A DNA stretch of 64,000 bases from Rhizodiscina lignyota (GCA_010015805.1 ML978131.1:186001-250000), one strand, 5' to 3'. Shown: positions 1 through 11,200, numbered from the stretch's first letter. Notes: generated from the sequence alone by a model not told the origin. Translations and numbers: made by a program.

Positions 1-697
1 CCCCTATGTGGAGAGCCCGCACTTTCGAGGGCGGGAACGTCGTTGGTTTCAAAATGACGTCGCGATTCCAACTGTATGTCCTTGTATTGAAAATACAAGA
101 AAGTGAGGAGAAAAAGTATCACACACACGAAGAGAACCAAGACCACGACTTCAGTAAAGGAGCTATCTAATTCGGTAACGACGCGTTCAGGGGCCATGAA
201 GCTGTTGCTTTGCAATTGTCGAAACCTGAGGGGTAGAAAGGTATGCAATGCTCTCGAGAATGCGCAGGAAGACCGTGTTATATATACTGACACGGTGCAA
301 GGGCCACGTTCATCACCAGCAGGCCTTAACCGCCTGTACGACGATGGGCATGACGCTCGACGAGCACAGTGCTATTCACGTTCAAATGACACTATCAAAA
401 GCACGAGGTGAAGGAATTTATGGCAGGATTTGTTGAGAAAGATCATGTGCAGGGTTTCTGATGGATATCAAGTCATATGATATGTAAGTAATGTCACATA
501 GAATAAAACCTTCCATAAATTGTTCCAACGCCGCTGCCCATGGACTCTACAGTTTTCCCCTTGCCCTACACGGTGAAGAATATCCTCCGCTAAAAGTACA
601 TGCCCAGACTCGTGCCTTGGTCACAATGCCAGCTAAATCATCGCCGGAAATGTCCCACCAGCCCTTCTAATTGGTGATCAAGTCCGCGCCGTTCTGC
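1..697. other. left-edge stretch without a supportable gene
   Basis: Several short open frames cross each other here, but none has recognisable protein character, an obvious start context or splice signals joining it to a neighbour. A minus-strand open stretch around 560-680 could be a fragment of something downstream of the next gene, but I cannot support it. Confidence 0.5.
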
Positions 698-1243
698 TTA
701 AGTGACGGCTCCATTCCCACGAGGAGCACCGGCATCCGCGCGATCCATAGCCGCCTTCAGTTCCAGTTGTGCAATCTCCAACTGGCTGCTCAGGAAGCGG
801 ATTTCCTCAAATTTAGCACGGATCTCCGGAGTAATCGGTCGCGTTGACACACTGCCGCTGACGCGGGAATTGCCACCAGCCATTTGCCCATCGATGCGAG
901 AGCCGCGCTTAAGCAGGTCGAGGACTTCGAAGGTCGCATCTTTTCGAATTGCCTCCATGGCGGGATTGGCCCAGATCGAGACCATGCGGCTGTAGAGCGT
1001 CTGCTCTGTTGGTGAGAGACGCTCATGTCGGTCCGTTTTCGGCTTTATCAGCATGGCGATGGCCATGGCGTAGAAGACATCGAATGCTTCGGTTGTGCTC
1101 TCGGAGTCATTGTTCGCAGTAGAAGATGCGCTGTGCTGTGCGGAAGATGCGATGCTCGGTGGATAAGATGCACCGCTCGATGGGTAAGCACCTCTCGGCA
1201 GATATGAATGACCACCTGTTGATCGGGAGTAGAAGCTCGACAT
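698..1243 (-). CDS. orphan-family protein A (181 aa, LY motif)
   Basis: No family recognised. I place the start at the ATG at 1243 (MSSFYSRSTG) rather than 60 bp upstream, because the upstream residues look like leader translation. The first 60 residues are Ser/Tyr/Pro-rich and probably disordered. The rest is helical and charged, with the segment LSPTEQTLYSRM in the middle and a Leu/Glu/Ala-rich probable coiled coil near the C-terminus. The T-x-E-x-x-LY-x-x-I/M pattern recurs in the genes at 1640, 6757 and about 7424, all on the same strand, so this looks like one member of a local lineage-specific family. No signal peptide or membrane segment is visible. Function unknown. Confidence 0.6.
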   Translation of the reverse strand: MSSFYSRSTGGHSYLPRGAYPSSGASYPPSIASSAQHSASSTANNDSESTTEAFDVFYAMAIAMLIKPKTDRHERLSPTEQTLYSRMVSIWANPAMEAIRKDATFEVLDLLKRGSRIDGQMAGGNSRVSGSVSTRPITPEIRAKFEEIRFLSSQLEIAQLELKAAMDRADAGAPRGNGAVT

Positions 1244-1639
1244 TATGTTCGATGAGTTCTTTGGAGACCAGGTGTGCAGATGTAGTTGGAAGAGTGTGTT
1301 CAATCGCCAACCGAGCAGGCCGGTATGGCTTTATATCCTGTGATCTGACCCGTTGTCAATGGCTCTTGTCGGACTCGGCAAACTTGATGTGTTTTGTACT
1401 CTGTACAACATCTCCTTCACCACCAGTATATCCGAATCGGATAATCCTTGTGGGCGCTTGTAGCAAATGATACACAGGCGCTAAATGAGCTCATTTTCAG
1501 GTTACCCAATTTATAGAATTTGAATCGACCGAAAAGCAGTACTGCTAAATCACGAACATGAATTGACATCGACCATTTTCCGATGATCAACGACTCCATC
1601 ATACCGATTGATGAACACAGCCCGTAGATATTACTACTA

Positions 1640-2665
1640 TCAACCCTGACCCCAACCAGAGTCCCAGCCCCAGCGGCCCCAACCTGGGCCAAAAGCGGAC
1701 CATTCAATGCCAGTCCCGCCATTGTTATTCCTGCCAGGTGATCGTCCCCCTTGAGTTCGTGCCCCTCTGCCCTGCTGAGAAGCACCTCCAGCATTCTGAG
1801 AAATCCGTCGAGACTTGGCCCTGACACGTTTATTTTCTTGCTGGGCTTCTCGAAGTTGTAACTGAGCAGCCCGACGCTCATGACGCACGCGTTGTAAGTC
1901 CCTCCTCATCTGTGCCAGTTCGGCTAGCAAGTGATCCACCAATGGGCCTCCCCACGCTGGGGTTCTTTCGCGCTCATGATGATGGCCAAGACCACGTGTC
2001 GAGGCTCGCCCTTGAACTCGCTGCATCCTAGATTCAAACCATTCATAGCGTTGAAGCATATGCTCCAAACTCCGCTGTAGTCTTGTCGTACCAGCTTCAG
2101 CTCTCTCATGCACTTGATCCGTGTGCTGTTGGTGCTCTGTCATGCGAGCGCCAGGCCATTGGAATTGTCGTTCCATGTCCTCCAAGTGTCGCTGAAATTC
2201 GGTAATAACCCGAGGATCGAGAGTCTGAGGAGTTTGACTATTGCCTTCGCTGGCTGCAGCTGCAGCCTTTTGCACGTTTTTATCATTGTCTACATCTTCT
2301 TCGATGATAGAGGCTTCTGGAGTGAGTTGCTGCAAGTCTTCAAACACCATGGTGGCTTCGCTGGACACAGACTCTGCTCCAGGAGATATTGGTCGAAATT
2401 CTAGGTCTCCAGATCGATACTGAGTCGCCGCACTAGACTCCGCGACTTCATTGTCGTAGCGTTGGTGTATGTGAGCATACAGATCTTGCTCTTCTTTTGT
2501 GAGGGCAGTATTCTTGCCCTTATCTTCAAGTCGCTGTCGTATGCTTTCCAAGACCAGGGTCGGATATTGTTTAAATATTTTGTGGGCAAGCTTCCTTGAC
2601 GGTTCGGATTTGTCGGAGACATCAGAGTTGGGTGCTCCGACAGGTTCGGGAGATTTTTGGTCCAT
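1640..2665 (-). CDS. orphan-family protein B (341 aa, LY motif, coiled coil, Gly/Trp-rich tail)
   Basis: Single-exon frame starting MDQKSPEP. Residues about 25-75 are helical and hold LTKEEQDLYAHIHQRY, which matches the motif in its neighbours. The N-terminal MDQK is shared with the member at 7278. A Ser/Glu-rich linker follows, then a long Gln/Arg/Glu-rich coiled coil (about 150-290). The basic, Gly/Asn-rich tail ends in a striking Trp/Gly run (GWGRWGWDSGWGQG). That tail could be an RNA- or protein-binding low-complexity region, but this is a guess. No known domain is recognised. It is much longer than its presumed relatives, so the shared part is only the N-terminal quarter. Confidence 0.65.
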   Translation of the reverse strand: MDQKSPEPVGAPNSDVSDKSEPSRKLAHKIFKQYPTLVLESIRQRLEDKGKNTALTKEEQDLYAHIHQRYDNEVAESSAATQYRSGDLEFRPISPGAESVSSEATMVFEDLQQLTPEASIIEEDVDNDKNVQKAAAAASEGNSQTPQTLDPRVITEFQRHLEDMERQFQWPGARMTEHQQHTDQVHERAEAGTTRLQRSLEHMLQRYEWFESRMQRVQGRASTRGLGHHHERERTPAWGGPLVDHLLAELAQMRRDLQRVRHERRAAQLQLREAQQENKRVRAKSRRISQNAGGASQQGRGARTQGGRSPGRNNNGGTGIEWSAFGPGWGRWGWDSGWGQG

Positions 2666-3071
2666 TGCGGCCGGGAATATTGTTCGCGTTATAAAGCTTT
2701 AGTAATAGATTGCAATAGTTGCGAGATTGAGTTATCCAAGGAAATCCGAGAGTCTGTCTCCATCAAGAAGGATCGAGGAGTGGAGAGAGAGGAGGAGGAT
2801 GCTGGCTATTTATGTAACCTGCGGGCAGTTGAATCATTTTTAAGCGCCGAAGAAGAGTCCCACAAAATCCACCTGACATTCAACGCCATATGAATCTTGC
2901 TCAAGTGATTTCGGAAGCGAGCGCGTGTAACGTTGAATCGTGAGTCATGATACCACCTCGCTATATGATTGAATGAAAACTAGTAGACCCTAAGCGATGC
3001 GCGTTAAGTGGTGGGTAGAGAAACAAGTGGTCATTTTTACTCACAGAATAGAAATCGGATCACAGGACTTA
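2666..3071. other. intergenic, no gene seen
   Basis: About 400 bp between the start of protein B and the end of the transcription-factor-like gene. It must hold the promoter of the former. I see no motif I would name. Confidence 0.5.
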
Positions 3072-4651
3072 TCAGAAAAAGCCTCTCAGTATATTGGTTT
3101 GATAGACCAAAAAGTCTTCAGCCCAAACAAGCTGGCTAATAATAGCCAGCAGTGCTTCAAAGCTTACAATATTTTCAGCGGCCAAGACCTCACGAGAAAT
3201 CTCGGCGAACCAGTTCCGTTCTGCTGGGATATGCTCCGCTGAGGATGCAGTAGACAAGATCCAAACCAGTAATCTCGGCGGAGCTTCCTGTCTGAGTGAT
3301 GAAAACATCAAGAGGGTGCGAAGTTTTGCGCCGTACACAGGATCTGCAGAAAGTGTGTCGACGCCAAATTTGGCTCTAAGGCTGCTGACGTAGAGGATTG
3401 CGGCCAGCCTGAAAGCCTCTAGCATTACAGAGGCAATGTCTTCGTAATCGACCTCTACGCGCATGGCCAAGAGGTCCCCGAGAACTGGGGACAGGTGGAA
3501 CCCAGGGAAGAGAGGGTCATCCCATAGATGGCGTTTCCTTCTTTCAGCTCGCATGATATCTTGCACCTCTTGTAGCTCTGAACAAAATCCGGAGATTAGC
3601 CGGGCTATCAGTGTCTCGCTGGGAGCTTGAGAGAGAACTGCATCATCTCTAAAGCTAGGCCTGGGAAGTAGATGCTCGGGTTTGGGAAATCGGGGTGCCA
3701 CATCTTGCAGAACAGCCCCATTGATATCTGCCCTGCAAGCGAGAATCATCAGAAACCCTACATGGACAGGAATATGAGTTACGTACCAATAGAGTACCGT
3801 CCTGAGTGTATAATTTGAATCCAACGTATGGACGCCTCCCCTTCCCTCTATGAGCAACTTCAATCCATTCATATGGATTGTCAAGGACTCGGTATCGTGA
3901 AGAAGATTCTGACTAGTTGAGCACCGGATGAAGCAAGACTTAATGATTACTTACTGCACAGCAGGCGAATACAAGAACTGCACCTATAGCATCATCCGTG
4001 CTCGATTCCCTTGGGTTACCGATTTGATTTTGCAGCTGCTGTGTTGCAGTCAAATTGTATCCCAGGTGCTCTGTCGTCCGTTCGTCTCGGTTCAAATGTG
4101 ACAAATGCCATGAAGCCATTGCAAGTAATTGAGAAAAAGCAAGGGTTGCTCGAACTCGGTTCAAAAATCCGATGTTCCTCATGATTCGAAACATGACGCA
4201 AGTTTCATCGTAGACTATTCACCAATTAGAAGCTTCAGCCTTCTCGCGACAACGATGTATTTCACTCACGATGATCATAGAGCTCACGTTCGCGGTGACC
4301 CATACTGACTGGGTACTTGAAAAATGGGTCTAATCGACTGACACTGAGAGGCGTTGTCGGGCTTGGGGGTGTTGCTTCCCCTTCAGCCTTGCGCTCAGCA
4401 CTGGAAGTGCGACCGTTGGACTCCGCTGTTCTCTGCAGCAGAGGGCTAATATCCAATTCGATTTCATTTTTCCTTCGCTTGGGCAACTCTGAACGTCCAT
4501 GAAAATCTCGCATAGCCTGGCTCCTCACACGTTGTCGATTTGCCGCTGACCGTGCCATATTCGGATTAGTATATGTGATGAACTCTAGCGTCCTTCTCGC
4601 CCCACGAGCACGACCGAGGGGTAAGGAACCGGAAGATGCCTGGCTATCCAT
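3072..4651 (-). CDS. fungal transcription factor-like protein without zinc cluster (4 exons, 474 aa)
   Basis: Exons by splice signals: 4270-4651, 3955-4214, 3787-3908 and 3072-3732, giving an unbroken 474-residue frame. The N-terminus has the F-I-T-Y/RSQAMRDFHGR region typical of a common Pezizomycotina family in which a SHAM-like basic motif replaces the usual Zn2Cys6 finger. Next come DPFFKYPVSM and RELYDHLYDETCVMFR. The middle (AFSQLLAMASWHLS; later LTIHMNGLKLLIEGRGG) and the following LYWADINGA are characteristic of the Fungal_trans_2 (DUF3468) domain. Probably nuclear; targets unknown. Family assignment is firm; a DNA-binding role is inferred from the family and is doubtful here because no DNA-binding domain is visible. 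Confidence 0.8.
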
Positions 4652-5229
4652 TCTTGGGATTTTCTGGATACAGATTATATCCTGGATCTGCAAGACGCAA
4701 TTTCTGGGTGAAACGAATGCAGGTGGATAGGGCGTCAGTGATTGCCGGGATATGTCGAGCCCGGGAGACGCGAGAAAGGTCTCAAGGGTGTTGATGAGGA
4801 GCGCTGGAGGAAGAGCCGACTTGATTGGGTATTTTGTCAACAGTGAAGAGTTGTTCCAAGGGGATCAGACTGGCATCAGGCTGTGATTTACAGCTCTTTG
4901 TGCTGCCCATGTTGCGCTAAGCCTATTATAGCAAACGTACCGCCCATGTTCTTGCATTAGCGCTAATCCCAAATTTCCCAGGGGTCCTTGCTTATATGAA
5001 CGACGTCTGTACAAAAGCCCTCGATGGCTATTCTCTTTCGTGCTGTAGTCCACACTTACTAATGACGCTTTATCTAACGTGGGATGACAAACAAAGTCTA
5101 GTTAGAGCCTTGTCACCGTATCATGCCCACGCGTCACCTGAATTCGAAGTATCAACAGTCCAGTAGTCTGTTCTGGTAGGAAGATGTCGCAGGCAAAATC
5201 TAAGAAGTCTCATACCATTCATCATTATA
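4652..5229. other. intergenic, no gene seen
   Basis: About 580 bp between the transcription-factor-like gene and the 3' end of the MDR oxidoreductase. Short open frames only; nothing protein-like. Confidence 0.5.
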
Positions 5230-6219
5230 CTAATAGCCCATGACAACTATTTTCCCATTTGCCCGACCTTCTTCCACCATGCGGTGCGCTTCACGAATCT
5301 GGTCGAAAGAAAACGTCTTTGTTGGTTTGGCATTCAGCTTCCCATCTGTGGCCAATTGAACGATGTCGCGAATGGGGACATCCGAGACCGGGAAAGCCGG
5401 TTGCCCAAAGTCAGGGCTTCTGAAGAGACTGAAATGGACCCCACCTGACATCTGGAGTAAAGGGTTGAAGTCCGAAATAGGCGCAAGACCACCCAACCAC
5501 CCTGCAAGACAGAGTCGACCTCCACGGCGGACAAGTGTCAGAGAATCCAGCAGCACACTATTCCCAATAAGGTCAAGAACAGCGTCGAATTTATCCTCCA
5601 ATCGAAGATTCAATCGCTTTGAGAGATCTGGCCCTTCCTGCTCGACCTTTTCGACCCCCAAAGTCAGAAGATCTTGATGACGATCGGCATTTCGAGTGGT
5701 TCCAACGACCCTGACTCCGTGGTTCACCGCAAGATTGACAGCTGCTTTGCCTAGGGCAGAAGTAGCGCCTCGAATCAGGAGGGTCTGGCCTTTCTGGATT
5801 TCGAGGTTTCGGAAGAGAGAGCTCCATGCTGTAGCATAAGACTCTGGAATGGCCGCGAGTTGATCCCAAGGTAATGGAGGTTCATTTGAGCCGAGGGAGA
5901 CCACATTTCCGACGGAAGCATTCGTGTATTCTGCGTAGCTCCCGTTAATTGTTCGCCCCAGCCCGCCCATGAGTGCGACTACTGCTGTTCCAAGTTCGAA
6001 TTCTCCTCCGGGACATGCCTCGACAATCCCCACGCACTCAACGCCACTGATTGGCATCCATTCTGCCCATTCACCCTTTCTCATGTGCATCTCTGCATGG
6101 TTTATCCCGAAGGCCTTCACTCTGATCAGAGCAAAGCCTGCTTTGGGTTCTGGTTTGTCGACGTCCTTAATGACGAGAACATCTGGATTGCCAAACTTCT
6201 CAATAACGATAGCTTTCAT
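5230..6219 (-). CDS. zinc-less MDR oxidoreductase (quinone reductase-like)
   Basis: A 329-residue single-exon protein. The start is the ATG at 6219 (MKAIVIEKFG), the normal N-terminus for this family; the open frame continues 56 codons upstream but those residues are unlike any family leader. It has a GroES-like N-terminal half (GINHAEMHMRKGEW, GVECVGIV) and a Rossmann half with LLIRGATSALGKAAVNLA as the nucleotide-binding loop. The catalytic-zinc ligands of alcohol dehydrogenases are missing, which places it with NADPH:quinone reductases and enoyl reductase-like MDR proteins. The C-terminus FSFDQIREAHRMVEEGRANGKIVV is typical. Cytosolic; substrate unknown. No obvious partner gene beside it. 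Confidence 0.9.
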   Translation of the reverse strand: MKAIVIEKFGNPDVLVIKDVDKPEPKAGFALIRVKAFGINHAEMHMRKGEWAEWMPISGVECVGIVEACPGGEFELGTAVVALMGGLGRTINGSYAEYTNASVGNVVSLGSNEPPLPWDQLAAIPESYATAWSSLFRNLEIQKGQTLLIRGATSALGKAAVNLAVNHGVRVVGTTRNADRHQDLLTLGVEKVEQEGPDLSKRLNLRLEDKFDAVLDLIGNSVLLDSLTLVRRGGRLCLAGWLGGLAPISDFNPLLQMSGGVHFSLFRSPDFGQPAFPVSDVPIRDIVQLATDGKLNAKPTKTFSFDQIREAHRMVEEGRANGKIVVMGY

Positions 6220-6756
6220 GGCCAATGTAGACTGATTGGGAAAAAAAATGGAGGAAATACAAATATGCTTTTCAGCGAAAATACAATTTCGAATTGCAGA
6301 ACGAAAAATGCTCGCAGAGCTTGCTATGAATATATACTTACCGATGAATAATGGCTGATTGCCCGCCTGTACTCTTCCTTGCTCCAATGTCCATGGTTCT
6401 CTGCATGGTTGGGCAAATCGGATGATGAATGCGAAATATTCCGAAAGCCTGATGCAATGAATGCAAGTGCGTTATCCATATCAGGTCTAGTGGGCATGTT
6501 GTGACTGACTCTTTCCCAGGACTGCTCGAGAATAAGCGAGCTTATGAATGTATTACTTATTGTAGAAGAACACATTTCTGTTTTTGATGACATTACATGA
6601 GGCTCTCTTAACAACCTGGAGGTGTGCCGAGAAAAGCTTATCTATTACTGAAGCAGATCATTACCATGGGTCTACTTCAGATGTGCGCTTGACATAGAAC
6701 TGAATAGTGGCAGTAAGAAGATGTGACAGCAATGTACCAATCTCCACAGTCTTCCC
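6220..6756. other. intergenic; one weak minus-strand ORF (6324-6614)
   Basis: The 96-codon minus-strand frame at 6324-6614 has a mixed composition and no recognisable domain. It may simply be 5' leader of the oxidoreductase or chance. I do not call it as a gene. Confidence 0.4.
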
Positions 6757-7278
6757 TTAGTTCCTAAAGACCGCTTTCAGTCCTGCAACGCCAGCAAATG
6801 TAACGGCTAAAACGGCCAGCAACCAACACAAGGAAAGAGGTGTAGACTTCGTTTCGTTGCTCTTATTGTCCTAGAAAATATAGTCAGCAAGAAACTTTCG
6901 AAGCTTATGGGGAAAAGGTTTTCCAACCTTCTTTCCCTGTAGCTCAGCACATTTCTCGACACTGCGCCTCAGATTTCCGAGCATCCGACGGATTTCAGCG
7001 AGCTCAGGGCTTTGAGCAGCATTCCGAACATGATCGATTGCTTGAAGTAACGCAGGGTAGCCGCTTTCATTCGGTCCCGGAGGATGTGTGTAGAAGTAAT
7101 CCTGAATGCGATCATAGAGCTGCAATTCTTGCGAGGTGACCGAATAAGAAAGATACTTCGGTTTGGGTGTTCGGCTCGCCAGATTGAGGATTGATGCGAG
7201 CTCATCTTGACCAACTTCTTTAGCAAGAGCATTAAGTGCTTCTCTCAATACGCGGGTCCGCTCGAGCTTTTGATCCAT
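6757..7278 (-). CDS. orphan-family protein C (154 aa), predicted tail-anchored
   Basis: Two exons, 6928-7278 and 6757-6870. The 57-bp intron has a GTTGGA donor, a TGCTGAC branch point and a TTTCTAG acceptor, and it is in phase 0. Unspliced, the frame stops at 6871 inside the intron acceptor. The first exon starts MDQKLERTRV and carries VTSQELQLYDRIQDYF, the motif shared with A, B and D, then a helical segment (LAEIRRMLGNLRRSVEKC). The second exon adds a polar linker and a hydrophobic stretch, LCWLLAVLAVTFAGVAGL, followed by a short KAVFRN end. That is the layout of a C-terminal membrane anchor with no N-terminal signal. Function unknown. The splice is inferred by eye. Confidence 0.7.
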
Positions 7279-7423
7279 TGGTAGAGCCTATTTTGTGTGG
7301 GAAATATAGAGGTCTTAAGCTTAAGCAGTATATGGGAGATGTTACAGTATTGCGTACCGATACAAATGGTTTGTGATATGAACAAAGAGATCCAAGAAGT
7401 ATCCTGAAAACAGCTACAACGAT

Positions 7424-8012
7424 TTAAATAGTCGCTAATGACGCCAGTTTTAACTTTTTCTTCAAGTGATCATACACTTCACATTGTTGTGTTACCTTTC
7501 TGAGCCGCGCAATTTCAACAGAATCTATCACCCATCGCAACACCAAGTCTAATGATAAATGGGCCGCTAACACGAGGATATTTTCTTTTTTTGCTGACCT
7601 CTTTCTTACTCTCTTCGGTGGCACGGTCTCCTTCGTAGTAACACGATTCCCAGTTAGACGTCTAAGTTCATCGGTTGGCGAAGACCCGTGAATTCAACCT
7701 GCTGCCCGGCTTTGATGTCATATAGCCATATCACTGCCCGGGGCAAGATCGAATCTCTTCTACTAACCCGGGGTGGTGAGCGCACGTAAAAGTGGCTGCA
7801 GATATGGTCGTAAAAGTGCCGTTCTTGAGGCGCCATCGGACTATATCAGTTTAGAGGACACGGATGCTGCTCGAATTCGCCGAGATCTTCAAAAGCGCTT
7901 GTACTGCGAGAGCATGTTCCTCCATCGCGTCGGCTTGGTCCTGCAGTGCTCCAGCTTGCTCTGTGTGGCCTATTACTTGCACTCCTGTCACGTATGGGTT
8001 CATTGTTCATAG
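7424..8012 (-). pseudogene. orphan-family copy D, probably decayed
   Basis: The segment 7760-7836 reads YSPMAPQERHFYDHI and then FYVRSPP, which lines up with protein C (YSVTSQELQLYDRI, then FYTHPP) at about half the positions. The match continues (ILPRAVIWLYDIKAG against YPALLQAIDHVRNAAQ), then moves to another frame near 7700, where SSPTDELRRLTGN matches SPELAEIRRMLGN, and ends at 7424. Upstream of 7836 an in-frame stop separates the motif from any long N-terminus, although a 64-bp intron ending TGATATAG could remove it. Either a pseudogene with one frame change, or a gene with unusual introns. Probably a tandem duplicate of the neighbour at 6757-7278. Confidence 0.5.
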
Positions 8013-8240
8013 TGGCATACGGTACGCCGAGCGCTGTTTGCGAAATATCAGTTGCAGTAAAGAGATGTGAAGACGAGAATCTGAAACCATGAGAGATTCC
8101 TGAACTTGTTCAAATACTTGAAAGAGCTAAATTAGCCACAACTCATAACCCGTTCTCATGTGAGCGCCACCCGGCCAGTCCTGCGAAAGTAGTGTAATAC
8201 TATGCAATACGGTAAGCCATGGATATCCCGACTTTCCAGT

Positions 8241-11200
8241 CTATAGACTTTCACTGCTGTCGCCGTCACCAGCATCCTTCTTCTCAAAGGGGAATAGCAG
8301 CTCCTTCCGCGCCCGATGGAATTTTTCCAGGCAATCCCTCCTTTGTGCTTGCGTCCACCCTTCGACAACCAGCGCAAATTCGGTCACATTCTCAAACCCA
8401 AAGTGCTTAGCCATGCTGCAAAACTGTCTCCTCTTGACATCTTCTGGTGGGTTGTATTTCCAGCTGACGTTTCGCAAACCGTCGGGGCCATCGCTGGGCG
8501 GAGCTGGTGCATAAAATGGCGCCTGCTGTGAGTCGGAGAAGATCTTCTCGCCAATTGTTTCGACGTCGCCGGTACGCTCGACAGCCGCGCGGGAAAGTTT
8601 TGACTCGATCTTGGAAGTGCCAATCACTTCGGAATTCTCATGAGTGTAGCTGACCCCGGCGCCTGCAAGGATCGCCTGCACGGCGTCAGTCTTGCTCTTC
8701 GCCTTTGCCCGTTTCTTGGACTTCTGGTTATCGTCTTCTCCTGTAATTATAGCAGTAAGTTTTACCATTGCTGCATTCTCATCGTTATCGTCGCCTCGGA
8801 TAATGTCGTCTTGATCGCCTTCGGGGTCATCTTGACTCATGTCAATATCTGCCACTAACACGCCTGCGCGCGACTCCGCTATATTGGTCTTGTTCACAAT
8901 TTCCCGCAGCACGACGTTGTCAGGTTGGTACGAGAACATATTCTTGAGGCCAAAGATTTCACCCTTCTTCTGCGATTCATCCTGCACACCACGAAAGTAG
9001 CGTCTTTCGAGACTCGCATTGTAACCGATATTTGCCTGTTGCTGCTTGTAGATTTGTCTCGCATATACAATCTCCTCAATCGTGCCAGCGCTAATAAGCC
9101 GGAAGACCTCAACATCTCGGGTCTGGCCAATACGGTAGGCACGATCTTGGGCCTGTAGGTCATAACTGGGGTTCCAATTCGGGTCGACAACGACAACCTT
9201 GTTTGCGGAAGTAATATTCAGGCCCACGCCTCCAGCTCTGGTACTGATGAGGAAAATGAATTGGTTAGGATCAGCGTTGAAGTCGTCAACTATTTGAGAG
9301 CGATCGTTTAGGGGCACATTGCCGTCAAGATATGAGACATTGTAAGACGTTGTGGATTTGAGGAGCAATTCTAGCATCCGCAACAGCCGAACAGAGTGGC
9401 TGAAGATGAGGACTTTGTTTGGCACGCTGTTCGATGGATTGTCATACCAGTATCGAAGTAATTTTCTAAGAGGCTTCCATTTGCCGCATAACTCTTCATT
9501 TGCAAAATGCATGATCGAATCCTTCTGGCGGTATAAGTTCGTCCACTCGTTGGGTAGCGCGAGCTGCAAATTCTCCAGATCTTTTGTTTGCTTCTCCTGA
9601 AGATCTTCGCTCCTTGGGATGAGCAGTGCAACATGGTTCGCAATCTTCTGCAACGTAACGATGCATGGAAAGACGAGGGCTTTCCAACTGCTGCCATCCT
9701 CGAGTTGAGCGCCACAACACCATCCCCGCTTTTTTCCGGATGCGCAAGGACACATGTCTGTGGAAGTAATGATAGCTTCAATCGCTTCACCGTCCAGGAT
9801 GCGCAGATATGCTTCGGTTTGTATCTCTGTCAGAGGGCAGAAAACGATGCGATCACTCTTTTTGGGAAGCTGGTCCGCAATGAGTGTCTTCATACGGCGG
9901 AGGAAGAAACGCGGGAGGAGATGATCAACGAGCTTCTTTGCCGTCTTGCGCGCGACACCAAGCTGTTCCATGGTACAATCATGAGCCTGGCCCATTTTCA
10001 GAGGATTGCTGATGCACTGCTTCCAGCTTCCAACAGACCCAAATCGCCCGGGATTAGCCCAGTTGAGCAGTGTCCACAGCTCTTCGTAGTTGTTTTGAAT
10101 AGCGGTTCCAGTAAGGCCAATTCGACAGAGGGCATTAATCCCATTCATGGCTCTCGTTGTCTCTGCTCTCCAGCCCTTGATCTGGTGGCACTCATCGGCG
10201 ATAACGCAATCCCAATCGATTAAGTTGATTTCGCTCGCATGATTCCTATAAGTCGCATACGTTGTGATCATGATCTCCACTCGGCCATTTGCTGCAGCCT
10301 TAAGCGCATCTGCCTTGCTGTTGGGATCTCCGTGGAATACATAAATGTGCCACCAGCCCCAGCGTCGCAGCTCAGATTGCCAGTTGGCCATTAACGTTCC
10401 CGGGCAAATGATCAACACTCGAGGATACCATTGGTCATCTGATGCTCTGCGCACCTTGCGCATGCGTTTACGGTCCCGTTCATCGCCCGTCTTGCCGAAT
10501 GCAGCCGTCAAAAATCCAATGACCTGAATCGTCTTCCCTAAACCCATGTCGTCACCCAAGATACATCCACGTTGGTAGACAAAACTCTCATGAAGGAATG
10601 CAACTCCCTCAACTTGATAGTCCCGGAGCCATTGTGCGATTGATGCAGGTATGAGACCTGCGGAGTATTGCAGGGTGATGTCTTCGTACGGGGTACACGG
10701 TTTGAGATGAGGCAGAACAGGCCTTTCTTGAAGATCCCCAAGTCTCTCATCATCGGAAAATTCGATATCATCGTATCTTGGAGGCAACTTCAGGCCCGCC
10801 TCGCCAAGCTTCTTTTGAATCTTTTCGAATTTAGTCTTTCTGGTTTTCACATAGTCCGGTAGCACTTCATCAGGCAGCTGATCAGAATCGGAATCTGTGG
10901 CGTAGGTGTTGTAACTTTTGAGTTTAGGCGTCTGCCCTTTTGAGCCTGCCGTTCGCTTTCCGGGACGTTTCCCAACCACGCTCGGCGCGGTCTTCTGCTT
11001 CTTCACAGGTGCAGGACGCTTTCCCTTGGCCACCGTGCGCGTCTTTTTCGAGTTGGCTACAGTGTCTATGTCGTCATCATCATCAGACCACTCAATCTTC
11101 GTTCCTTCCGACGCATGATCATGCATTCGGGTCCACCGGCGCTTTCGATTTTTCGTCATACCATCCTCGGTACGGGAGCTTTCTGTCTCATCTCCGACGA

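Noticed and set aside
4262-4320. RERELYDH in the transcription-factor-like gene as another copy of the LY-motif family
   Set aside because: This segment is the normal start of the Fungal_trans_2 family region and is explained by that gene; the resemblance to the LY motif is short.
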